Notes: generated by a model from the letters alone, not told the origin. 64,000 nucleotides of DNA from Macrolepiota albuminosa (GCA_027475525.1 JAMWFC010000082.1:3288115-3352114); one strand, 5' to 3'. Counted from the stretch's first letter, positions 11,571 to 23,760 are shown. Program-made: numbers and translations.

Positions 11571-11724
11571 TTAGTTGGGGGGGGTTTGGGGGCGAAGCCC
11601 CCAACGAGCTACGAAATTCGTGCCGAAGGCACGAATCGTAGCTCGTCTTAGTTGGGGGGGGTTTGGGGGCGAAGCCCCCAACGAGCTACGAAATTCGTGC
11701 CGAAGGCACGAATCGTAGCTCGTC
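11571..11724 (+). repeat. terminal double hairpin, 77-bp duplicated (11571/11648)
   Basis: The cassette (hairpins 11588-11602 and 11604-11646) is repeated exactly with period 77 (11665-11679 and 11681-11723). As the period equals that of all other duplications here, I take this as a contig join inside a repeat rather than two Helitron ends. The sequence right of 11648 (cassette plus deaminase gene) is one continuous piece; its link to the Helitron on the left is unproven. Confidence 0.9.
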
Positions 11725-13023
11725 TTTGATGATGCCACAGAGTGTACTGTCACACTGTTCATTGCCGACCAATGCCGCCGTGTGATATGGCCAGCCATGA
11801 GCACCAGCAGTTCTCCATCTGCCGTCGGCGAGAAACTTCATGACTATCTCACATTGGAGACAGCTCCTTTTACTGCAACCGATTGGAATGAACTGCCTGT
11901 CGGTCTTGTCTTCCCCGGCCATATGAAGGACGATTTGAACTTCGGCATGCAGCCTCGGCGTGACGGAAGTCCTCTGTGCGAATGAATCTTGCCAAAATGG
12001 ATTCTTGGAGAATTTCTTGCGCAAGTCCTCTATTCCCAGCCTTTGAATTATTTGGTTGTTTTTCGCGCTTTGTTTTGCAAGTTCCAAAGCGACGTCCAGA
12101 ACACTCGGAATAACAATATTCTTCATCCTCTTGACATGTTGGGGTGATGCTATTGATTTCGGGACCCAAGTGATACTAACCAAAGGGAAACTCTGGATGA
12201 AATCCCCGAGCTCGGAAATGCGGAGATATGTCCGCATTTTGTCAAGGTTTCTCTGGAACTTCGGGAATTTATCTGCTTCAGGCGGCAAGGATCGGTTACG
12301 AGACGAGTGTTCATCCTGCAGGGTCCCAAAGAATCCGGAGTCACTCAGTGCAGCTGCAGCATTCGCAAATAATATAAAAGAAACGCTTGTTTCTTTCCGA
12401 GTGTCGAGTGCTAGCCCTTGCCTGAAGATTTTGATGATATCCTTCAGAATCTGTTGGAGACCTGCACTTGATATATCGGTACCTTTCACATTATAAAGGT
12501 TCAGGAATTGTTGACCTCGTCCACGGAATTGTGACTTAAGGCTCCAAGTGCCTTCTTTCCCGCAGTAGGCTTCAATAACAGAGTCGAATGCTATCTTCTT
12601 GTTTAAAGTCCAAGTGAGATCTCTGACTTTGTTGATGCAGCGCTGAACCCTGTCCTTTCCGCGCTTGACCAAAAATGGGAATAAAGCATCGAGCTGCTGT
12701 TTATTCTTCAGCATCCTCAAGAATATCCTCGCATCTTCTTCGTCCTCCCTGCTAGCGGCATCGTTTCGGGCAAGAACGATAGTAAGCGATCGACCATCCT
12801 GTTTTCTCGAAAACGCTGACGCAACCACGTCCCCCTTCTTTCCGGTCACCAGACATGCAGCGATCGTTTCTAGATGATGTAAGTCCTCCCCGAACTCCTT
12901 GCTGCGACCCGTGATATCGCTGATTTTGCTTGACGGACTCTCGAAATTGAGGGCCGCTAAAACCCGCATGTAGCTGGAGAGTTCCCTTTGGCGTTCGAAT
13001 ATGTCCTGTGCTGCAGGAGGCAT
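11686..13023 (-). CDS. zinc deaminase-like protein, copy 1
   Basis: Open frame of 445 residues from ATG at 13023. The C-terminal part has HAEVQIVL (His about residue 359, Glu 361) and SCLQC (Cys about 388 and 391), the zinc and proton-shuttle residues of the cytidine-deaminase fold. The pattern resembles the fungal OTT_1508-like deaminases, whose physiological substrate is unknown to me. The N-terminal 350 residues are mostly helical with no recognised domain. The last residues, DELRFVPSARIS, are encoded by the inverted Helitron hairpin and have no counterpart in copy 2, so the natural C-terminus has been replaced. No intron is needed and no stop interrupts it. A GTG-led upstream extension is ignored because eukaryotic starts are ATG. 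Confidence 0.7.
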   Translation of the reverse strand: MPPAAQDIFERQRELSSYMRVLAALNFESPSSKISDITGRSKEFGEDLHHLETIAACLVTGKKGDVVASAFSRKQDGRSLTIVLARNDAASREDEEDARIFLRMLKNKQQLDALFPFLVKRGKDRVQRCINKVRDLTWTLNKKIAFDSVIEAYCGKEGTWSLKSQFRGRGQQFLNLYNVKGTDISSAGLQQILKDIIKIFRQGLALDTRKETSVSFILFANAAAALSDSGFFGTLQDEHSSRNRSLPPEADKFPKFQRNLDKMRTYLRISELGDFIQSFPLVSITWVPKSIASPQHVKRMKNIVIPSVLDVALELAKQSAKNNQIIQRLGIEDLRKKFSKNPFWQDSFAQRTSVTPRLHAEVQIVLHMAGEDKTDRQFIPIGCSKRSCLQCEIVMKFLADGRWRTAGAHGWPYHTAALVGNEQCDSTLCGIIKDELRFVPSARIS

Positions 13024-15319
13024 GGTAGGTACAATGAAGATGTTCACGTTAATTGGGTACGAGCATTAACAGTGGGTCGATGTATTTATACGCATTCGTC
13101 GCTTTACAAGGTTTCAAGATCTAATTCTCCGTCGCCACACTGTTGTCTGGTGTCATACAATTGCACGTCACTTTTTGGTTGTACTCCAGCAATACGTCGC
13201 CCCACAACATCATATGGGGTTCGACGGAGTTACTTCTGTTGTACATACTGAGTCACGACCTTTCGGATCTCTGCCCAGTCCTCGACGAAAATTACTCATT
13301 TCATCTACCCGTCATGAACTTCAAGCAGCATGGTAACAGTCTGTTCAGCCCCATGACTCTGGCTGGCTACATCGGTGTATACATTTGTAGCCAATACGAC
13401 ATACATTGCGATTTTTGACCAGACATAGTAGCCGACGCCGGCCTAACACATCGGTTCTTCCCTTCAATAGTACTGTCATGGGAACCATTGTTCTGCAAGA
13501 TCCTCTAAAAACAACGGCTTTTGACACGGGACACACTAACTCCGACGGTATCCGACGGTAAACCCACAAGCATCCTATCGTCCTTCTTGCGACCATCAAG
13601 TGGTGTTAGCAATCAACTGAATAATCCAGGTTCTCGTCTGGCCGTTCAGATATGTCGACATCCATCTCATAAGTAACTTGAAACAAGCTGATTCTATTGT
13701 GGCGCAGTTCCTGCCAAATGGTTTGCATTGTCCCGTTGTTCCGCATTCAGACTGAAAGGATTGTTGTTCTGTTGTTCTGTATTCAGACTGAAAGGGTTGT
13801 TGTCCTGTTGTACCGCATCCAGACTGAAAGGATTATTGTCTTTGGGATACTGCGGAATGTCTCAATGAAGCCTATGCGAGCTGGACAAAGGCCAGCTCAA
13901 CCTAATAAAATCAGGAATCCGGAACTAGGTATCAACAATCTGTCACTTTTTTCCATGGCGATACCATATGAACATGTGTCATATCGTCCCGGCGGCATCC
14001 GTACGTGAAAAAGGTTCCGCTCAGTTACATTATGTGCACACGACTGTTATGGTATGGTGCGCATTTATAACGGGCACTTGATCTGGGACCGTATTCCTGA
14101 TTATGCATGTTCTGCAGTCCGTTAACAACCGTTCCTGGAAACCTAACTTTTGTTATTTTTGTTGAACACACAAAAGGCGATATACATATTACCGTAAAAA
14201 GAAAATGATTTATGACAACTAACGCTTGGGGCTACGTCCTTCGTGCATTGGAAACCGTGGATACAACATCCAGTGGTAGGAAGCGGATAGAATGAAATGT
14301 GCGCGGCAATCAATCCGGTCAAGATCACAGGTGTGGGTTGAGGGCACATGAAAGCAAGAGCCAATTCTGACGCCCTCGTAAAGGACGGCAAAATTGTCAG
14401 TGTATTTGTAAAGACTAAGATATGAAGCTCCAGCTCCTGGATGTAGTACGTATTATATATTCTTATCGCACATATAACCTTTCTGCCTGGGCAGTTTCGA
14501 AGTGTCCTTGAGTTCAGCAGGAAAAAGATGTGACTTGCGCCCGAAATTATTCAAAAAAAAATTCCTACGGCCGACACCAATGGCTGAGGAATTAGGTGAT
14601 CGTCACTCGCCAAGCTGCCAAGACACAAGTAGAATATGACTTGACAATAGGCACAATCCAGGTATGCGGACCCGGGTAAGCTGGTGATTGTACGACATTG
14701 CCACTACTGCCACTACCACGTACATCAGTACCGTCTGTGTAATCCTTGTTGTAGGCCTCTTGATAATAGGAACTTGAAGCCCCTATTTCTCCAAACAAAC
14801 GCATTTGATAAAGCCGGCAAATATTTGCGGAACGAGGTTTGAGGGTGCAAATCCTGCACATACATAGATGCCGCCATTCCTTGCATTGTTCCTTGGCGGA
14901 GTGGGTCAGAAACGGAAATTCTACCGTGGGTCGGTGCGGAAGTCTATCATCCGTAATAGCATAGAACTCAGCGGGCGCGCTGGTAACAGTGGGCGGCTGT
15001 CGATTTAGCGCATAGCCTGTCTAGTATGTATGTGATGAAGGCATGAAGCAATGCCTCATCCTGAGGGCAAAGCTGATGTCGCTAAGAACAGCAGGCGACC
15101 ATCAAATGAGGATATACAGGACCGCATGGCACAAATATTTATTACTTACTTAGCGCGTCCACTGAAGCCTCAAATCGCCTTTTCTCTCCATCGACCACTG
15201 TCCTGCTCGACGCCCACAGCAACGACACGCACCGTTGCGGAGTCGTGCGGCACGACCTCCGGATATTCTTATCACCATTCGATCACTAGGAAGCACCCCG
15301 GTTTTTTGCTGAACCCCAT
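13024..15319. other. intergenic, no gene recognised
   Basis: Only short frames on both strands, none with recognisable motifs. 13741-13830 holds three imperfect copies of a 30-33-bp repeat (CAGACTGAAAGGATT type). CpG dinucleotides are common here, unlike the stretch from 18.8 kb. Confidence 0.5.
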
Positions 15320-16281
15320 ATGGCAGACCGTTCTTCAAAGGCATTGCAGAATGTTGCTTCTGTTCTGGACGTCTATAATATCCAAACAGACGAGAAATCG
15401 CGGGAGAGCTTGCGGCATCACCCTCGCGTTCTCGTCAAAGATCCACCGCGCGATCAGCTTCCTGCTGCACCGGCCGAGGATTCAGCGTTTCTCCTGGTAA
15501 GCCATCACCAATTTACCCCACGCGACGAGTGCTCTCGCATCTCTGTCAACATTCGACGCGTTAGATTGACTGTTGATACCCTCATAGACCCGTTTCCCAG
15601 GATATTTGGTCACCGATACCCCGGGCAGCTCCATATACATAGCTTCGCCAAGCGGAAACCACGCTTTTGTTAAGAAATCCTCTCGTCGCCGTCGAGCCAG
15701 GATGGCGAAGAAACGACGTTCCTTGCAGTCTATCTTTATTCCTTCGTTCCTTACAGCACCACCATCACCAACTACGGACGTGTTCAGCGCCTATCCCGGG
15801 AGAGCCCGTTCTCAGTCCATGGCGAGCCAGTCATATGACCAAACCGTGTCCAGTAGCGCTTGGCCTCTGAATATTACACCAGTACCGTCTGCTCTAGATT
15901 CCCCTCCACCAGGTTTCCTACTCGATGACGACCCTTTTGCAAATCTCTCAACGGTACCAGCCTTCGTCACTCCTTCACCTACTCCTTCACCTTCACCTAC
16001 AGCTATCACACCCCTTGAATCACAATCTCCACCACAGACACCGCGATCCCCTTTGACTCCCCATACCTCCGATACCAAGCCAAGTTTCCTTTCATCTCCT
16101 CCCCCCACTAGTCGACAGTTCTCGCCTGGTGTATCCAGGACGCTATCGGGACGCGCGCGTCCAGCGTACTCGAAACCAGCGTTTGCCCCTCGACCTTCAT
16201 TACCCTCCCTCGATACTCTCGCACGTATGAACGTCGTTCTTTCAAAAAAGGCGCGTATACCTTGTGTATTGTAATACAGGG

Positions 16282-16435
16282 TTTATGTCGTTCTAACTTT
16301 ATTTGTCCAGGTTCGAAAAGGTAGGGTTGGTGCAAGGCTGTCCTTTGAGCCATGGGATTTTATGTCGTTCTAACTTTATTTGTCCAGGTTCGAAAAGGTA
16401 GGGTTGGTGCAAGGCTGTCCTTTGAGCCATGGGAT
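16282..16435. repeat. 77-bp tandem duplication (16282/16359)
   Basis: Exact duplication covering an intron end and the following exon start of the Ser/Pro-rich gene. Confidence 0.97.
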
Positions 16436-17644
16436 CAACTCGACGCCAGCCGATCCTCTGAGGAATCATCTACCTCACAAGAGGCCTTGGTCCAGAACTC
16501 GTCGCACATTACCTACCCATAGTGCCTCAGACGTTGACTCGCCAGAACCTTCCAAATACAACTCGGATGAGAACACGCTGACTCGCGGAGACGAGGATCC
16601 TTCCATCTTCGTGAATAAGGAGCCTGAGACATCCCTCGCTGGACAAGACGAGCCATTCTGCGGTGCTGATTCAGAAGTTTCTCTGGATTCCTCAGATTCT
16701 TTAGACGATGATGATTACATCACATCATTCGAGTTGTATCTGTCCTGTTCCACGTCTACGACATCTTCTTCTTCGATCAGTTCACCGGAATACCAGTGGA
16801 CAAGTTTCAACAACCCTAACGACAGTGTTTCATCTGCTGAAGACAGTGATATTCTCAGACCTCCGCCTGACGGCTTCATTTTCCCAGACTCTCACTTCGA
16901 CTCCCACAGTATCATCAGCTCCTATTGGTCCTCCGACGACCTCTTGGATTCCACTAGCGGTGACCTCTCTGCTAGCGCCATATACTCAGAACTATCCAGT
17001 AAATCGGACATGAACTATGGACCTGGAACATCTGCAGGGACTATTCGACAGTCTGCATCCACCGACTTCCGAGACAGGTCTCCTCCGGAACAGGTTCAAA
17101 TGCCGGTTGACGATGCTGACGATGCTGGAGAGCTCGTTGACGGATCTGGAAGGGAAAATGTACATGGGCAATCGAGTGGAAGGTGGGAACACTCGAGCAG
17201 ATCGAACGTAAGACAAGCAAGTGGAAATGACGGGAATAGGCGGGCTCGTGAGAGTAGCGTCACTCGATTCGGAGGACGTGGAGACGACGAGGACGAGGAC
17301 GACAAACGTAGGCGCATCAACCATTCCAGTTTTTCGACTCCTTCGGAGTCCGAGGCGTCTGCCTCTGACGAGGACTCGACTGATGACTATGGTGAACCCG
17401 CACCGAAAGAAGCTCCACTCCCATCATCTGATGATGATGTCCCGCTTGCGCGATGTATTCCCAATGCTCTAAAAGCTCAGAACACGATCCGGCAGCAAGT
17501 CCAGGAGGAAAGAGAACAACAGAGGGCCGCGCGCGCTGCGGCTCGAGCTCTCTTATTGTCTACTCCGCTTGAAGTGTCGTCAACCCCGTCCTCCTGGGGC
17601 GGGGGAGCCTTCAACAAGAGCTCCCATGTCAAGTTCTCGGGAAG

Positions 17645-17798
17645 CTGCTTTACACGCGTCGAGGTCCCTACGTTGTGCGCCTCCCAGGACAGTCCCTACC
17701 TCAGAGATGCAGCCTTTCTCACTGCTTTACACGCGTCGAGGTCCCTACGTTGTGCGCCTCCCAGGACAGTCCCTACCTCAGAGATGCAGCCTTTCTCA
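17645..17798. repeat. 77-bp tandem duplication (17645/17722)
   Basis: Exact duplication in the Ser/Pro-rich gene. Confidence 0.97.
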
Positions 17799-18839
17799 CA
17801 GAAGACCTTACACCTTACAAGAAGACTTCACAACATGGAAATGAGAGATCCACCATCATCTACAACACAATCTTCCAGATCAAGTCGCAGAGAGGCAAGC
17901 CGACCAAGAAGTGCCGGCCATGGTATGAAAGAGCCTGCATATCCTGTGCTTGCATCGTCAACGATCACACCACCAATTGATTGTCCAACGTTGCGACCGT
18001 CACGCTCATTCCATCGTCATGAAAGCAGAAAGTCCGAAGAACATCACCTACACACAGTGCCTCTGCCTATTGATGCCGGGCGAAAACTTGCGCGCAGCCT
18101 CACTCGAAGAGAAGACAGCACGAGCACGAGTCCACGGTCATTCTCATCACGTACACAAGAAGAGAACTCGTTCAGACCATTATTACCGAGGAGGTCAGGC
18201 GAGGAACCTCGGAGAGTCATGAAAAACCCAGAGTCAAGATCAGCGCGATCTTCATCGGAAATGGAGAGACCTCGTCGGTTAAGCCCGACGTGCCCGCCAG
18301 TCCCACCGCTTCCACCTGACGCGCTCGCTGTATCTACTTCACCGCCCACTATGCGAGGTCCTGTCATACAGCAACGCGTATTCATTGGTGACATGCAACA
18401 TGGTTGAACTCGGATCTTCAACCAATGCCGGTGACGTCATTGAAATGATCGAAGCCCAGGGATCTCTCAAAGGATGGGGCAGTAGTGGCGATTGGATGGT
18501 GTGGGAAGTTGCCCAAGACTTTGGCATGGGTGAGCCGCGGCTTTTTTTGGCAATTGAGCGTCCACTGACAATTACTCGTGTTTTGACAGTCCCATAAGGA
18601 GTTTTGAGCTTTTGTCCGACGTTCAAGCACCTTGGAATAAGGACAAGTTGATGAACATGTTTGTCATCAAGTTGACTCCATTAGCAATATTTCTTAGTCA
18701 TTCTGTTAGTGCCATGACTCAAACATGTTTCTTTTCCAGTAAGAATTGTGCAGGAGCCTCAACTCCTTAGAAAAGACAGTTGCCAACTTATCTATGATGC
18801 TGTACTGTGATCTGCCAAGGCTCAAGCTGAGGACAAGTG

Positions 18840-19310
18840 CTTATTGGTTGTTGAGCAGTAGATAATAGTGCACCTATCATTAAAGCTTTAACTTACCTTG
18901 CTAAGAAGTACAATATCTACCATATCTGGGTCTTTAGCTACAACAAGCATGCTAACAGCTTGGTGGAATGGCCTCATTTTGATGTGCGGCAAGTGCTCTT
19001 CAAAGCAGTCAATGGTGACAAGTTTTGTTAGAGTAAGATGACATACTCAGTCTTTTGGTTGGAAAGAGTCACTATCTGTAAGTGCATGAGTTATTATGCA
19101 GCTACTGGCACCTATTTCCTGCTCCCTGCCAACATCATCAAAGCAACTTATTACTAGCCAGAACCCAACAGCATCTTAGCAACTACCTACTTGATTGCCA
19201 GATGTGCTCTTGACCTCCAGAGATGATGTGAGGACTTGCCAAGCTGCACTTAGGTTTGAGGCTGACTATAGTACTACTATCAAGGACTACAACTTTCTGT
19301 GAAAAACTGT
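18840..19310 (+). pseudogene. decayed Ty3 integrase, related to gypsy-2
   Basis: Plus-strand translation gives DNSAPIIKALTYLAKKYN and then YAATGTYFLLPANIIKATY, clearly matching the gypsy-2 integrase (TDNGAPIVKALTYLAKKYN; YAATGTHPLLLADIVEATY). Several stops, short deletions and almost no CpG show an old, heavily mutated copy of the same Ty3 lineage in opposite orientation to gypsy-2. Confidence 0.8.
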
Positions 19311-19499
19311 CCCAATGAGTGAATATTTTAAAATGGCTATTGCTCCATCAGTTTTGATCTTGATTACATAAACCTAATTCATTCTGTAGCTACGATGTCA
19401 TAGTATTTTACATGATTTAATCAGAATTTTACGTACTTCCCATCCTTCATGCCAATGTCATCTTTCAAAAAGTATGAAACATTGAGACAGTTTTTTGAG

Positions 19500-20640
19500 C
19501 CACTGTAGTATCTATTGTGAACAGGAGGAGCAGAAGGACAAGGACAAGGACAAGGATGAAGAGGAAGAGGAAGAATAAGAGAGCAGGATATCAAAGAGAG
19601 AAATTACCAGAGAGATGTTATTGGGAAGATATCTGAGGATAGCACCTTATTGCAAGGGTCAGCACATCAATCCCCCTTGCCAATATTGTGCAAGTAAGCA
19701 ACTACAGTATGTCAGAACAAAGGGTGGCACTGCATGTGATCTCTGCTGGCTTATTTGCAAATGAACATACAGCCTGACAATTGTCAAGAAGACCACCAAG
19801 CCTGGCAACAAAGGAAAGGGGAAAAAACCACTGACAAAGAAGTCAGTGTCAATTATTGAGAGTGATGATGGTATGAAAATCTTTTCCTGCTCAAATAGCT
19901 AACCAATAGTTAGCAGATGAACCAACCAGTCCAATCACAGGACCATCAGAACTGACCGTCTGTCCATCAAAACTGTCAATGTCCAACTGCTCAACAGATC
20001 CTCTTCCAGTCAAGGAAAAGGACAAGAAGCAGGCAATAGAGTCTAGTCACAGTAAGGACATTGTAGCTGGTGTGATAGCAGAAGTAGAGAGCTGTTTGGA
20101 CAGGATGGGGAATAGGTTCCAGAAAGCATTGCAGAATGTTAGGGTGCAGGTGTGAGATGGGTTTGTCATGACTGAGGAGAGCTAGTTACTGTGTATTGAA
20201 GACTTCTTCTATTGCTACAAGACTCAAGTTGACATGCTTGCTAGCCACATAGATAACCTGGAAACCAATGTTTCTCTTATGGATACCATGCTTGCAGACT
20301 ATGATGGACAGATCCATCAGATAGAAGAGAAGATCTATAATATTTGGGGTGTAGTTAACACTTTGCAGAGTTGACTTCACATCTCTACTCATCCCTTCAG
20401 TCCATCAGCTCAGAATGATGTGGCAGTGCTTCTAACAGGGCACAGTAGACTTGGACCTATTGCTAAAGAGGAAGAACCCACTGCTAACCAATCCCCTGCC
20501 ACTGCTGACATATCCGTTCTCATTGATGACATATCCTTTCTATTGGGTGACACCTCTGCCTCTGACACTGACCAATTCCATACTGCTGTTGACTTATCTG
20601 CTTTCACCATTGCTCTGTCCCTATTTCAACAAACATCCTC
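19500..20640 (+). pseudogene. decayed twin-cysteine, coiled-coil accessory gene
   Basis: Downstream of the integrase remnant. The frame gives a Lys/Glu-rich stretch, then CQYCASKQ and CDLCWLICK (paired CX2C motifs, the third Cys of the first lost), a basic stretch, and after a gap a heptad-like segment (DMLASHIDNLETNVSLMD, 20190-20390) before a Ser/Thr-rich end. The order cysteine pairs, basic stretch, coiled coil matches the antisense genes of gypsy-1 and gypsy-2. Here it lies on the same strand as the integrase remnant, so rearrangement or a different arrangement is possible. Confidence 0.4.
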
Positions 20641-20649
20641 ATGAATATT

Positions 20650-22980
20650 TCCTTCACAAACTTCTCTGTCACTTCCAAAATCTCCATCACCTCCTCAACC
20701 ATCTTGTATTCCTCCACCAGTCCCTGCTGAGGACCTTCTTCCTGGCCTAAGAGGATGGGCTTGCAGCAACTTCTGAAGTAGTTGGCTGCCAATGCAATGT
20801 ACCAGATCATCTAGTCAGCTTACTGAAAGATGCAAGGCAATGGAAGACAAGTAAAGATGGACAGTTTATTATTGTGCAACATTTTTTTTTGTTATGATAG
20901 ACATGGCTACATTTTTGTAATACTATAGTTTACAAAAATGTAATGTAACTTTCCCCCCCTTCTCCACATCAATGATGGCAGACTGGTCAAATAATCTTAG
21001 TGCAGCTGCTACTCCTTTTTGCTGGTGTAGACATATCATGTATTGAGCTGCATCCTCCTGTAACATTTGTGCTTGAGACTTGTGAGATCACTTGGAATTT
21101 GTTGACAATTGGTTGGGCAATGCCTTGCACTTCTTTTGGTTTTGTAATGTCAGCCTTCCCTCATCTTCAAATTGGCTATTGCTATTATAAATGTTCTTGT
21201 CTCAAAGAATGTTGAGCACTCTTCTTGACACTCTATATCTAGGAAAACCAATACTAGGGCCATTAATTAGAGGGTCTAGATGGTTCCATCCTCTTTGTTA
21301 TAAGAGGTGGATGGTAGTGGCATTTACTACTGCTGCATCACCACCACATTCATCATGAGCAGAATTGTTGTAAGCAGAAGCTGATATATTTGGTTGGGAT
21401 TTGTTGTGAACAGTAGATCTGTTGTGGTGCTGAGGCTGTAGAGAGTGCAGTGAGTGCAAAACAGGGAGTCCTTCCTGTAAGTCAGGCAGTGGTGTGTGTG
21501 GTATGCTAGGTGACAAGGGAAGTGCAGGCCCCAGTTGCCCCTCCAAGTTGGCTGCACATTCAGTGACTGAAGCAGATTTGCCATCAGCAATGTTCCTACT
21601 GTTGCTATCAACTATTGCTGATAGTGTTGGCCTCTGTTTCCAATTTTTCTCTTCATTTTTGCATATAGCCTTATGTGCTGCTGCTGCTGCTACATTTTTT
21701 TCACAATCAGCTTGGGTGCCATACTCAGCAGCTACTAGCTGCTTGTGATGGTTGAGATAAACCATCTAGTAGAAGGTGTCACTGGATCCATGCTGTTCTT
21801 GATAGTCTCTTCAGAAGTTCAGCAAATGCAATAGTGATACAACACTGTACCAGCAGTCAGGGACATACCATGCACCAGAAGTCAAAATAAACATTTAATT
21901 ATGGGCTAAATAAAAACTGTAAGCCTCCTGGTAGCAGTTTCAACAAAAATATATCTCCAAAAACATCCCAATGAATACACAGAAAAAAACAGAACAACAG
22001 GCAGGAACCAGCTCAAACTATCAGCTCAACAATAGTCCAACCACTGTAATGGGGAGGAGAAGCATGAGAGCTGGCAGAAGTGATGAAATGGGATCAAATT
22101 GTCATGATCTGGATCAAAGATCAGATCTGACAATAACACAACTGAAAGGGAAAAGAAAAGAAGCATGGAGGGATGTCAGAAGAAGCATGGAATGCAGGGA
22201 AGCACTAAAAGGGGAAAGAAGAATCTATAAATAGGATCATGCCAAATGGAGCTCAAGCAAATGGGGAAGTGGCAATCAGAGACATCTGGAAGAATGATGG
22301 AACAAGAAGTTGAATAGTGGAACTGGTGGCACCAAAACAGGCCTCTCAAAAAGAAAATTGGACTATTAAATATATTCTGCAAGAAGTTGAATAGTGGAAC
22401 TGGTGGCACCAAAACAGGCCTCTCAAAAAGAAAATTGGACTATTAAATATATTCTGAGGTTGGGAAGTTTACAACAAAGAGTCATGTATAGATAGTGGTC
22501 TGTGCATCAGAAAACCAGTATAAATAGCCCAAGTTTAGTAGAGAATAGACAGGCAATTGATAGGCAAAGGCTCGGTGATTCTCAGGGAGTGAATTGCTTA
22601 GGTTGGAGTTTATTGAGAATCTTCTGCATTCTGGAAGATTAGGATTTGCAACTAAAACTATTAATATATCAAGTTCATCATCAAGTCAGTGTGAATTGAA
22701 AGTCATACTCTGCACCAGCAAGCCCCAGAACTAATAGTAATATTTACACCAAGTACTACAATAGCTCTGGCTAATCAAGATTATGAGAATCTTGGAATAT
22801 CAGACCCTCTGAAAGATACCTTGAATGTATGAATTGCTGATCATTGGTTCTTACTGCCTTGTAAGGAGCAGATTCATACTAGTAACTGGATGCAATTTCT
22901 GATGGAATGATCAGATGATGAGCAAAGGTGGGGAAAACTAAAATTTACAGTGCTTTACTACAGACTGGTGTAGTTTAAAT
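20650..22980. other. CpG-depleted decayed sequence
   Basis: No recognisable gene. A 155-codon minus-strand frame at 21765-21298 has no known motif. A 77-bp duplication lies at 22303/22380. CpG is nearly absent while TG and CA are abundant, as in old methylated repeats. Confidence 0.5.
22303..22456. repeat. 77-bp tandem duplication (22303/22380)
   Basis: Exact duplication in non-coding sequence. Confidence 0.97.
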
Positions 22981-22984
22981 ATAA

Positions 22985-23760
22985 ATTGGTTCAGCAGATA
23001 AAAAGACACCATTATATATCATTAGGTCAAAAGGAGAGCAGAAGAGGTTCTAACTGCCATCATGTGCATTAAGAAGAGTCAAACTCACTGTTTATGCACA
23101 ATATAAAATATCAATTTATAAATATTCTACTAGACCACAGGGGCTTACTACAAGTTAGTATTGTATACAGGTAGCTCAAAACTGCACCAGTATATTATGA
23201 TGCACTGTGAAGAAGTTGAACCTGCCACTGTACAAAAACTTACACCAGTATATTATAATGCACTGCAAGGGAGTCAAATCCACCGCTGTACACAATATAA
23301 AATATCAACTGATAAATATTCCACTAGACTACAGAGACTTTCTACTACTGCATATAGTGTACACATAGAATTAGTTCAGCAGGTCAAAAGATATAATTAT
23401 ATAAGTCATTAAGTCAAAAGCAGAGCAGAAGAGGTCCTGACTGCTATATGTGCGCTGAGGGGAGTCAAACCTGCTGCTTGTGCATAATATGAAATATCAA
23501 TTGATAAATACTTTACTAGACCACATGGGCTTACTACAAGTTAGTACAGTGTACAGATAGCTGAAAAAATGGCACTGGTATATTATATTGCACTGCAGAA
23601 GAGTCAAACCTACTATTGTACAAAACTCTGCACTCATTGATTATATGCACTGCAAAGGAGTCAAATCCATTATTAATTGATAAATATTCCACTTGACCAC
23701 AGGAACTTATGACAACTTGGTATAGTGTACACATAGATTGGTCAAAAGACACCATCACAT
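22985..23760 (+). repeat. degenerate tandem repeat of about 365-387 bp
   Basis: Two diverged copies and the start of a third, anchored on (T)TGGTTCAGCAG / TTAGTTCAGCAGGTCAAAAG / TTGGTCAAAAGACACC at about 22986, 23373 and 23737. Each holds the string GATAAATA(T/C)T with ACTAGACCACA, and smaller internal repeats (GCACTGCA...GAGTCAAA). Function unknown. Confidence 0.7.

Larger units (their letters stand above)
4197..11646 (+). mobile_element. autonomous Helitron
   Basis: This unit carries the same 5' string and 3' cassette as the two non-autonomous units and contains a spliced Rep-helicase gene (4980-11009). About 7.45 kb as assembled, 7.14 kb once four 77-bp duplications (9773, 9973, 11079, 11571) are removed. 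Three copies of the CCTAACC...GGTTAGG hairpin lie at about 11411-11560, just before the terminal double hairpin. The three-unit tandem arrangement is what rolling-circle transposition with end bypass, or repeated insertion at a Helitron end, would leave. Confidence 0.75.
15320..18697 (+). pseudogene. Ser/Pro-rich host gene with possible RA segment, damaged
   Basis: Exon 1 is 15320-15496 (ATG, 59 codons), an intron of 91 bp follows to 15587, exon 2 is 15588-16254 (Pro/Ser-rich, basic at its start), and a third exon follows an intron ending near 16310-16321. The rest, to about 18407, is low-complexity, acidic and Ser-rich, with an Arg/Gln helix near 17490-17560. At about 18390-18600 a different frame encodes AGDVIEMIEAQGSLKGW and DWMVWEVAQDFGMG, an intron (GTGAGC...TTGACAG) follows, then SFELLSDVQAPWNKDK. 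This resembles a Ras-association-type segment that would precede a PH domain; I am not sure. Frame changes near 16500 and 18400 and two 77-bp duplications prevent one clean model. It stops where Ty3 debris begins (about 18700). Confidence 0.45.

Noticed and set aside
11571..11724. Two consecutive Helitron 3' ends
   Set aside because: The period is again exactly 77 bp, so it is most simply one cassette duplicated at a contig join.
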